8,933 nucleotides of DNA, taken from positions 176 through 9,108 of the forward strand of contig DNRQ01000062.1 of NCBI GenBank assembly GCA_003499925.1, given 5' to 3'. This DNA is from Geobacter sp. GTDB lineage: Bacteria; Desulfobacterota; Desulfuromonadia; Geobacterales; Geobacteraceae. A program made the translations under genes and the position numbers. The notes beneath the pieces are model-generated. The model did no database searches. It was not told where the DNA came from and saw nothing but the letters and a program-made list of their open reading frames with translations. This document shows, in pieces, positions 1-6,025 of the stretch; the first letter of the stretch is position 1, and each line of letters begins with the position of its first letter.

Positions 1-1362
1 TATCACCGAGGAGATCCCGGTGTTCGCCGCGCGCACCAGCGGGACCCTGTTCTCTACGGCACGGAATACGGTCATGCACAGATGCTGGTAGGGGGCGGAA
101 GATTTCCCGAACCAGGCGTCGTTGGTGATATTCACCAGCACTCCGGCCCCCGCCCGGACATAGGCGCGGGCGACCTCCGGAAAGATCCCCTCGAAGCAGA
201 CCAGGACGCCGATCTTCCCCCCCGTGGTCTCGAGCGGCACGGCGCTTTTGCCGGGGGAGAAATCCCCGATGCCGGCAACGAGCTTGTTCACGAAGGGGAA
301 CAGCGCGGCAAGCGGCACGTATTCGCCAAACGGCACCAGGTGCAGCTTGTCGCTCCTGCCGGACACCGCCCCTTTGGGGGTGATCAGGAAGGCGCTGTTC
401 AGGTAGCGCACCAGGTCCCCTTCCCTCTCAAGGGCCGGACTCCCGGTGACCAGGCAGCTCTGCAGCTCGACTGCCAGCGCTTTCACCCGCGCCGCATAGG
501 CGGGCTCCCCCTCCAGGTAAAAAGGGAGCGCGCTCTCGGGCCAGACCACCAGGGTCCCCGGGGAGCGGCACCCCTTGCGCGACAGCCTCTCGTAGGTCGC
601 CACGGTCGATTCCTGGAACGCCGGGTCCCACTTCACGTCCTGCGGGATATTGCCCTGCACCAGCAGCACCCGCTGCAGGGGGCCCTGCTCCGGAGTTTTC
701 AGCGCGCTGAAGCCGTAACCAAGGGTTGCGGCTAAAAGCACGAGGAGCGCCAGAAAACCGCGCACCGGATAGGGTGCCTCATTTTGCCGCAATGAGATCC
801 AGACCCGGTAAAACACCACGTTGGCGAAGGCGACCAGGAAACTGACGCCGTAGACCCCGGTGAGGTCGCTGATCTGAATCAGCGGCAGGGTGCGGTACTG
901 CGAATAGCCGAGATTCGCCCAGGGAAAGCCGGTAAGGAGGTAGGAGCGGATCAGTTCGCCCCCCACCCAAAGGAGCGGAAAGGAGCAGATGGCCGCGATC
1001 CCCCTCCCTTCCCCGCGCCGCATCAGCCAGAGCACCAGCCCCGGGTAGAGCGCGAGATAGCCGGCAAGCGTCAGGTACAGGGTGCCGCTCACGGACCAGT
1101 GCAGCTTGCCGTAACTGATCATGACGATGTTCACCCAGTAGAGCAGCCCCAGATAGGCGGTGCATCCGGCAGCGAAACCGAGCTTGAACGCGAGTTTTTC
1201 CGGCACGCCGGCCGCGGCGGCGAAAAGCGGCACGAAGGCGAACCAGGCCAGCGGGGAGATGCCGGGGTTCGGAAAGGAGAGTGCCAGCAGGGCGCCGGAG
1301 AGAAGCGCCAGCAGGTAGCGCGGCAGCACCGGATCGCCGAAAACCGCTGTCAATCTCCTCAC
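1..1362 (-). CDS. lnt: Apolipoprotein N-acyltransferase, C-terminus cut by window edge
   Basis: Inner-membrane enzyme that adds the third acyl chain to the N-terminal cysteine of lipoproteins, using phospholipid as donor; last step of lipoprotein maturation. The minus frame is open from a GTG at 1362 to base 1, giving 454 residues; the E. coli protein has about 512, so the end with its last membrane helix is missing. The N-terminal ~220 residues are hydrophobic, with several membrane segments (about 16-30, 38-52, 62-80, 92-114, 122-137, 165-187, 202-219). The nitrilase-type domain follows. The expected triad is visible: Glu276 in WPESALPFY, Lys339 in DKLHLVPFGEYVP and Cys389 in VLVCFEGIFPE. 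The GTG overlaps the corC stop (GTGA, 4 nt), indicating translational coupling, with a purine-rich GGAGCAGGAA just upstream. Family assignment is firm; the start is likely. Confidence 0.95.
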   Translation of the reverse strand, partial: MRRLTAVFGDPVLPRYLLALLSGALLALSFPNPGISPLAWFAFVPLFAAAAGVPEKLAFKLGFAAGCTAYLGLLYWVNIVMISYGKLHWSVSGTLYLTLAGYLALYPGLVLWLMRRGEGRGIAAICSFPLLWVGGELIRSYLLTGFPWANLGYSQYRTLPLIQISDLTGVYGVSFLVAFANVVFYRVWISLRQNEAPYPVRGFLALLVLLAATLGYGFSALKTPEQGPLQRVLLVQGNIPQDVKWDPAFQESTVATYERLSRKGCRSPGTLVVWPESALPFYLEGEPAYAARVKALAVELQSCLVTGSPALEREGDLVRYLNSAFLITPKGAVSGRSDKLHLVPFGEYVPLAALFPFVNKLVAGIGDFSPGKSAVPLETTGGKIGVLVCFEGIFPEVARAYVRAGAGVLVNITNDAWFGKSSAPYQHLCMTVFRAVENRVPLVRAANTGISSVI

Positions 1363-2222
1363 GTGGCTTCCTGCTCCCTATGCTGCGACCGACGCTCGCG
1401 CCTGACCACGCGCACTTGGGCTATGCGCCGCTCGTCCGCCTCCAGCACGGTCAGCACCAGCGAGTCGCTTTCGATCACCTCGCCGGCCGACGGGATCCGG
1501 CCGGTGAGATGGAAAATCAGCCCCCCCACGGTCTCGAACTTGTCCCGCTCCACGACGATGCCGAAATGCTCCTCAAGATCCTCGATAGGGAGCCTGCCGT
1601 CCGCCACGATGGAGCCGTCCGGCTCGACGAAGAACCTCTCCGTCTCCAGATCGTATTCGTCCTGGATATCGCCCACGATCTGCTCCAGGAGATCCTCGAT
1701 GGTGACCAGCCCCGCGGTGCCGCCGTACTCGTCGATCACCACCGCCATATGGACGCGCCGCTTCTTGAAGTCGTGCAGGAGCTCCTCGAGGTTCTTGGTT
1801 TCCGGGACGAAGAAGGGGGCACGGATCAGCTTGCGCAGCTCGATGGCCGAATCGGGCTCCCCCCAGTACTTCAGGAGATCCTTGGCGTAGATGAGCCCGA
1901 TGATGTTGTCGATGGTACCCTCGTAGACCGGGAGCCGGGAATGGCCGCAGGCGATGATCGCCTCGACCACCTGGCTCACCTCGTCCTCGATGGAGACGCA
2001 GGCCATCTCCATGCGCGGCAGCATGATCTCCCGCACCATGGAGTCTCCCAGGGCGAGGATGGAGCGGATCATCGCATTCTCCTCCTCGTTGATCAGCCCC
2101 TCCTCCTCGCCGGCATCCATGACCTCCTGGATCTCCGCCTCGGTTACCCGCCTCTTGCCGTACAGGAGCCTGCCAAAAGCCTCTATCAGCCCCGGCCCCT
2201 TTCGTCCGTTCTCCTCGTCCAA
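1359..2222 (-). CDS. corC: CorC/YbeX-type CBS-pair protein
   Basis: Soluble 287-residue protein of the CorC/YbeX family, linked to magnesium/cobalt homeostasis and, in E. coli, to ribosome metabolism; its biochemical role is not settled. It has a charged N-terminal region (1-65), two CBS domains (about 66-127 and 133-188; note HSRLPVYEG, IIGLIYAKDLL, VIDEYGGTAGLVTIEDLLE) and a C-terminal CorC_HlyC domain (about 203-276; DGRLPIEDL, ETVGGLIFHLTGRIP). The DUF21 membrane domain of larger HlyC/CorC exporters is absent, so this is the short YbeX form (292 residues in E. coli). The start is TTG at 2222, chosen because GGAGGGG lies 8 nt upstream and there is no nearby in-frame ATG; a nearby ATG is out of frame and closes quickly. 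It sits 75 bp after the kinase-phosphatase gene and overlaps lnt by 4 nt, matching the common ybeY-ybeX-lnt order. Confidence 0.93.
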   Translation of the reverse strand: MDEENGRKGPGLIEAFGRLLYGKRRVTEAEIQEVMDAGEEEGLINEEENAMIRSILALGDSMVREIMLPRMEMACVSIEDEVSQVVEAIIACGHSRLPVYEGTIDNIIGLIYAKDLLKYWGEPDSAIELRKLIRAPFFVPETKNLEELLHDFKKRRVHMAVVIDEYGGTAGLVTIEDLLEQIVGDIQDEYDLETERFFVEPDGSIVADGRLPIEDLEEHFGIVVERDKFETVGGLIFHLTGRIPSAGEVIESDSLVLTVLEADERRIAQVRVVRRERRSQHREQEAT

Positions 2223-2271
2223 GGGTTCATCCCCTCCGTTAATGTGGTGTTTGGTACTTTCGGTTAAGGTT

Positions 2272-2305
2272 GTCGTTTCAGGGCAGCTAGCGTCGTTTCA
2301 GGGCA
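2272..2305. repeat. Short tandem direct repeat (14-bp match, 20-bp period)
   Basis: GTCGTTTCAGGGCA occurs at 2272-2285 and again at 2292-2305. The second copy spans the stop codon of the kinase-phosphatase gene (2298-2300); the first lies just downstream in the gap before corC. It looks like a small local duplication of the gene's 3' end. No function is evident. Confidence 0.7.
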
Positions 2306-3005
2306 TGTACCTGAACAGCAGCGTCACTGCAATGGTCAAGACGGTCCCGGTCAGCGCGCCGAAGATGATCTCGCGCACGCTGTGGATGCGCAGCAACAGC
2401 CTGGACTGGCTCACCATTCCGGCGAGGATGAAGCTCAAAAACGAGATCAGCGGTTCCTGGGTGTTGAGCGAGACGGAGGTTGCGATGGAAAAGGAGACCG
2501 CCGTGTGGCCGCTGGGGACCCCCCCCTTGAGAGGGGTGCCTCTGCCGGTGACCGCCTTCAGCATGATGACCACGATGAGCACCAGGATCACGGAGACCAC
2601 CGTTCCCATCTCCGAGCTGGTTCCTACCATGCCGAGCGCCCTCCTTTGAACCGGGAAAAGGTACTTCGCGAGCACCAGGTAGCCCATGATCATGGTCCCG
2701 AAGGCCGCGACCAGGACGGCACCCGCAGCCACATCCTTGGCCACCTTGGCCAGCGGGTGAAATTCGGGGGAGATCATGTCGACCACCACCTCGATCGCCG
2801 TGTTCAGAAGCTCGGCGAAAAGGACAAAGGAGATGGCCAGGGAGAGGAGCATGAACTCGACCGGGGAGACCCGCAACAGCAGCGCGGCGACGAGGATCAC
2901 GAGGGCGGCCAGGAAATGGTGCCGCATGTGCTTCTGGGTGCGCGCCGTATAGAGTATCCCCTCTATGGCGCAGTTCACCGAGTCTATGAAGCGGGTCGGC
3001 TTCAC
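2298..3005 (-). CDS. dgkA: Fused undecaprenol/diacylglycerol kinase and PAP2 phosphatase
   Basis: A 235-residue membrane protein with two lipid-phosphate domains in one chain. Residues 1-~118 match the prokaryotic DgkA family, which phosphorylates diacylglycerol or undecaprenol. The key acidic set is present: Glu65, Asn68, Glu72 and Asp76 in AELLNTAIEVVVD, and Asp91 in AKVAKDVAAGAV. Residues ~135-235 match PAP2 phosphatases: Lys150 and Arg154 in a degenerate first motif, PSGH at 164-167, then Ser201-Arg202, His208 and Glu212 where the classical third motif has Asp. Hydrophobic helices lie at about 31-46, 51-70, 93-116, 134-150, 168-180, 186-201 and 212-231. The start is GTG at 3005, with AGAGG 6 nt upstream. 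It lies 48 bp after ybeY and 75 bp before corC, in the same operon. The likely substrates are C55 isoprenoid lipids of envelope synthesis, but this is inferred. Confidence 0.88.
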   Translation of the reverse strand: MKPTRFIDSVNCAIEGILYTARTQKHMRHHFLAALVILVAALLLRVSPVEFMLLSLAISFVLFAELLNTAIEVVVDMISPEFHPLAKVAKDVAAGAVLVAAFGTMIMGYLVLAKYLFPVQRRALGMVGTSSEMGTVVSVILVLIVVIMLKAVTGRGTPLKGGVPSGHTAVSFSIATSVSLNTQEPLISFLSFILAGMVSQSRLLLRIHSVREIIFGALTGTVLTIAVTLLFRYMP

Positions 3006-3029
3006 CTCAGACCTCTTTCACGGCAGGAA

Positions 3030-3054
3030 AGCGCCGCCTGAAGCAACCGGCGCT
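3030..3054 (-). other. Inverted repeat between ybeY and the kinase-phosphatase gene
   Basis: AGCGCCG (3030-3036) and CGGCGCT (3048-3054) form a perfect 7-bp stem with an 11-nt loop, touching the ybeY stop codon. In the minus-strand mRNA it is not followed by a run of U, so it is more likely an RNA-processing or stability hairpin within the operon than a terminator. Confidence 0.45.
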
Positions 3055-3521
3055 CAGACAAGACCCTCCTCCTGAAGCTGGGCGAAGATTTCCCGCTCCC
3101 GGGCCTCCATCCGCGCCGCCTCCGCCTCGCCGCTTCTTTCGTGGTCGTAGCCGGTGATGTGCAGGATGCCGTGCAGCAGCAGGAAGTAGAGACGGCTCAG
3201 GAAGCTCTCTCCCGCCTCCTCCGCCTCGCGCGCGGCGGTGTCCGCCGAAATCACCACGTCGCCCAGAAGCTCCGGGTTGAGCGTGCCGAATTCCCCCTCC
3301 TGCATGGCGAAGGAGATCACGTTGGTCGCCTTGTCCCGCCCCAGGTAGTCGCGGTTCAGGGTCCGGATCGAGCGGTCCCCCACGATGGTCACCGAGAGTT
3401 CCGCCTCAGGACATCCCAAGACGTCTAAGATCCTCTGCGCCACCCTTCGCAACGCCGTCGTCCCGACCGCCATCCGCCTTTGCCGATTCGCTATCGCAAT
3501 CCTCTGGGCACTTCTTGCCAA
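3054..3521 (-). CDS. ybeY: Endoribonuclease YbeY (16S rRNA maturation)
   Basis: Cytoplasmic single-domain metal-dependent RNase needed for 16S rRNA 3' processing and 70S ribosome quality control. The 155-residue protein has the family's zinc site HGILHITGYDH, with His117, His121 and His127, and also the conserved stretches LNRDYLGRDKATNVISF (55-71) and LLGDVVIS (85-92). Length is normal for the family (about 150-170). The start is a TTG at 3521: AAGGAG lies 7 nt upstream, and the family-like beginning (IAIANRQRR, residues 8-16) requires translation to start before the first in-frame ATG at 3473. The start lies inside pgpH, so the two genes overlap by 116 nt in different frames; translational coupling is likely. 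An ATT at residue 8 would also match the family N-terminus but has no properly spaced Shine-Dalgarno sequence. The function call is firm; the start is likely. Confidence 0.95.
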   Translation of the reverse strand: MARSAQRIAIANRQRRMAVGTTALRRVAQRILDVLGCPEAELSVTIVGDRSIRTLNRDYLGRDKATNVISFAMQEGEFGTLNPELLGDVVISADTAAREAEEAGESFLSRLYFLLLHGILHITGYDHERSGEAEAARMEAREREIFAQLQEEGLV

Positions 3522-5781
3522 TGCATTTCTCCTTGTAAGCCGGCTCCGGGTAGTCGATCCGCTGGTGGTAGATCCCGGAGAGTATCTGGTTGAAGCTTTT
3601 CGCTATCTCGTGCAGGTTCTTGAGGGTCAGCTCGCACTCGTCGAGCTGGCCGTCGATGAAGATGCTGTTGATGATCTTTTGCACCATCCCCTGGATCCGG
3701 GCCGGGGTCGGGTCGGCCAGGGTGCGCGAGGCGGCCTCGACGCAGTCCGCCAGGAGCACGAGCCCCGCCTCCCGGGTCTGCGGCTTGGGGCCGGGATAGC
3801 GGAAGTCCCGCTCCTCCACCGGCGGCGACCCGGGGACCTCGAGCCCCTTGGCCTTCAGGTAGAAGAAGCTGATCAGCGAGGTGCCGTGGGACTGGCGGAT
3901 GATCTCGATGATGGGGAGCCCGATCCGGTGTTCCCGTGCCAGCTCCACCCCCTCCTTCATGTGCGAGATCAGGATCAGCGCGCTCATGCTCGGGGAGAGC
4001 TTGTCGTGCCGGTTCTCGCCGTCCCGGATGTTCTCTATGAAGTAGTGCGGCTTCTTCAACTTCCCGACGTCGTGGTAGTAGGCGGCGACCCTGGCCAGGA
4101 GCGGATTGGCGTTGATCGCCTCGGCGCCGGCCTCGACCATGTTCCCCACCAGCACGCTGTGGTGATAGGTTCCGGGGGCCCGGACCATCAGCTCGCGCAG
4201 AAGCGGCGAGTTGAGATTGGCAAGCTCCAGGAGCTTCACGTCGGTGGTGTAGTGGAACAGCGCCTCCACCAGCGGGACGGTGCCGGAGACGTAGACCGCG
4301 TTTATGATCCCCCCCAAAAGGGCGAAGACCACGCAGTAGATGGTCTGCAGGGAAAAGGAGCTGTCGGCGTAGATGCTGAAGCAAAGCGCCACCGCCATGT
4401 TCACCACGCTCACCTTGAGGCCGGCCAGGTAGATGATGCCCCGCTCCTTGCACTGGCGCACGCCGTGGGCTCCCACGACCCCCCCCAAAAGGGCGTAGAT
4501 CACGACCTGCAGGGAGTTGTTCAGCATGATGCCGACCAGCGGGGCGCAGGCCGCGCAGTAGACCAGCGCCACCTCCGAGTTGAGGATGATCCTCACGATG
4601 ATGGCGCTTGCCGCGAAGGGGAACAGGTAGAAGTAGTTCGCCGTGTCGATCGAGGGGAAGAGCCCCCCCAAGGCCGTGGAGACGGAGAAGACCAGCTTCA
4701 GCACGGCGAAGTTGGTCACGGTCAAAAGGGAGAGCAGCAGGATGTCCTTGTTGGTCGGGTTGAATTTCCTGATGTTCTTGCGGCCGAACCGGTAGGGCGC
4801 ATAGCAGAGCACGAGGACCAGCCCGAAGATGCCGATACCGGTGACCACCGGGGTGAGGCTCTTGGTCTTGAAGATCTTCTGAAGCTTCAGCACCTGCTCG
4901 GAGCTGACCCGCTCCCCGACCCGGACGATCATCTCCCCGCGCTTCATCTTGAAGAGCACCGGGCGCACGGCGGCACGCGCCTCCCCCTTCTTGTTGTCGG
5001 TGCCGTCCCTGTCGAAGGTGAGGTTGGGCGAGATCATCCGCTGCAGCACCCCCTTGAGGATCTCCAGATCCCGGGGCGCCGCCCCTTGGGTCAGCTGCAG
5101 CGAGGCAAGGGAGCGCCTGGCAGTCGCCAGGTCGATGCAGGAGGAGAAGTCACCCCCCGCCACCTCCTGCCTGGTCCCCGCATCCATCACCAGGATGCCG
5201 TGACGCCGGTCGGCTGCGAAATTCTCCCGGTCCGCCACGATGTGTTGCCGGTAGAAGGGCGCCAGCTGCCGCCCGAGGTCGGCGAGGAAGCCCCGCTCCT
5301 GCCTCACCCTGGACAGCGCCGCAAATTCGTGGGGCGAGACCTCGACCGCCAGAGCTGCGGCGACCGCCGACTTTCCCACCTTCCCCACCTCCGCGTTGTG
5401 GAGCAGGTCGAGTGCCTCCTCGAAGCGGCGCACGATTTCGAGGTTGGCGTTGCTGTCGAGGGTGTAGACGTAGGGGGCCGTCCCTTCCGCTTGGGCCCGC
5501 TTCTTCTCGGTGAGGAGCAGGTCCTCGATCAGGTAGTCCTGGGTGGCGCGGATGTCGGAGGTGGCGATGTCCCCCTCGCGGTACTTCACGGAGAGGAACT
5601 GCGGGCTCGGGATGATGAGCAGGGTGAGGAATAAGGCGGTGAGAAGCAGCATCACGAAGCGGCTGCGCTTTTCGTATCTGTCGCCGGAGAACGCCGCGGC
5701 GATCGCTTCCAACCAGCAGTCGCAGAGCCGTATCAGCGAACTCTTCTGCTTTTTTTGTTTATCGCCGCTTTCGGTGGGCAT
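3406..5781 (-). CDS. pgpH: PgpH-type 7TM HD phosphohydrolase (probable c-di-AMP phosphodiesterase)
   Basis: A 791-residue inner-membrane protein of the 7TMR-HD family; its Listeria homologue PgpH hydrolyses c-di-AMP to pApA. It has a cytoplasmic N-terminus, one membrane helix (about 42-57), a periplasmic 7TMR-HDED domain (about 65-305), a cluster of seven membrane helices (about 310-328, 347-366, 381-399, 403-420, 424-439, 448-470, 478-500) and a cytoplasmic HD domain (about 515-735). The metal-binding HD residues are visible: His541 region in GTYHHSV, His570-Asp571 in YYHDVGK, His607 in SHMKEG, His632 in QSHGTS and Asp679 in LADCVEA. The tail after about residue 745 is charged, has three cysteines (CIGKKCPEDC) and is mostly encoded in the ybeY overlap. 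The ATG at 5781 has only a weak Shine-Dalgarno sequence. It is the first gene of the operon, behind a sigma70-like promoter. c-di-AMP as substrate is inferred from the family. Confidence 0.93.
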   Translation of the reverse strand: MPTESGDKQKKQKSSLIRLCDCWLEAIAAAFSGDRYEKRSRFVMLLLTALFLTLLIIPSPQFLSVKYREGDIATSDIRATQDYLIEDLLLTEKKRAQAEGTAPYVYTLDSNANLEIVRRFEEALDLLHNAEVGKVGKSAVAAALAVEVSPHEFAALSRVRQERGFLADLGRQLAPFYRQHIVADRENFAADRRHGILVMDAGTRQEVAGGDFSSCIDLATARRSLASLQLTQGAAPRDLEILKGVLQRMISPNLTFDRDGTDNKKGEARAAVRPVLFKMKRGEMIVRVGERVSSEQVLKLQKIFKTKSLTPVVTGIGIFGLVLVLCYAPYRFGRKNIRKFNPTNKDILLLSLLTVTNFAVLKLVFSVSTALGGLFPSIDTANYFYLFPFAASAIIVRIILNSEVALVYCAACAPLVGIMLNNSLQVVIYALLGGVVGAHGVRQCKERGIIYLAGLKVSVVNMAVALCFSIYADSSFSLQTIYCVVFALLGGIINAVYVSGTVPLVEALFHYTTDVKLLELANLNSPLLRELMVRAPGTYHHSVLVGNMVEAGAEAINANPLLARVAAYYHDVGKLKKPHYFIENIRDGENRHDKLSPSMSALILISHMKEGVELAREHRIGLPIIEIIRQSHGTSLISFFYLKAKGLEVPGSPPVEERDFRYPGPKPQTREAGLVLLADCVEAASRTLADPTPARIQGMVQKIINSIFIDGQLDECELTLKNLHEIAKSFNQILSGIYHQRIDYPEPAYKEKCIGKKCPEDCDSESAKADGGRDDGVAKGGAEDLRRLGMS
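3529..3534 (-). promoter_or_regulatory. Ribosome binding site of ybeY, inside pgpH
   Basis: AAGGAG on the minus strand, 7 nt before the TTG at 3521, within pgpH codons for Lys-Glu. It is the strongest reason for choosing the TTG start, and it means ybeY initiation occurs on mRNA still being translated as pgpH. Confidence 0.7.
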
Positions 5782-5837
5782 TATGTCAATGGTTCCCGTG
5801 TCGTAGGACAGAGACTGCAGGTTTCAGGCAAGGAGAC

Positions 5838-5867
5838 AATATATCCCTTTTCTCCGATTACTGTCAA
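5838..5867 (-). promoter_or_regulatory. Sigma70-type promoter of the pgpH-ybeY-dgkA-corC-lnt operon
   Basis: On the minus strand a perfect TTGACA (5862-5867) is separated by 18 bp from TATATT (5838-5843). Transcription would start near 5831, giving a 5' leader of about 50 nt before the pgpH ATG. No other comparably good promoter was seen between the genes of the operon. Confidence 0.7.
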
Positions 5868-5977
5868 TCTAAACCAAAAGCTGCCGAACTGTTCTGCCGC
5901 CGCGCCGGCATGTTAGCAAAAGTTTACAAAACAGCTTCCATTTACCGGCAGATATGATATATATCACGAGTTCCACT

Positions 5978-5997
5978 AACAGACCTCGCCGTCTGTT
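5978..5997 (+). promoter_or_regulatory. Inverted repeat / hairpin in the enolase leader
   Basis: AACAGAC (5978-5984) and GTCTGTT (5991-5997) form a perfect 7-bp inverted repeat around the 6-nt loop CTCGCC, 28 nt before the eno ATG. Just upstream is an AT-rich stretch containing TATGAT (5953-5958) and the palindrome GATATATATC (5956-5965). This could hold the -10 region, but I see no -35 at proper spacing. If transcription starts there, the repeat is an mRNA hairpin near the 5' end; otherwise it could be an operator. Confidence 0.5.
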
Positions 5998-6025
5998 TAT
6001 TAATTTCAGCAAGCAGGGGGGAAAG

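Noticed and set aside
1281..2267. Plus-strand open frames opposite corC and lnt (also 82-735, 1099-1890 and 2382-3041)
   Set aside because: Antisense to recognisable genes, with biased composition and no family motifs or convincing ribosome binding sites.
2523..2536. CCCCT-TGAG-AGGGG hairpin as a possible terminator
   Set aside because: It lies within the coding region next to the PAP2 catalytic motif and has no T-run; it follows from the Pro/Gly codons.
3385..5634. 749-codon open frame on the plus strand opposite pgpH
   Set aside because: It is antisense to a clearly recognisable PgpH and has the Asp/His/Arg/Gln/Val-rich composition typical of the complementary strand of GC-rich genes. No domain is recognisable.
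5954..6025. Upstream extension of enolase
   Set aside because: The family N-terminus begins at the ATG at 6026, which has a Shine-Dalgarno stretch. The extension would lie in the AT-rich leader and its hairpin.
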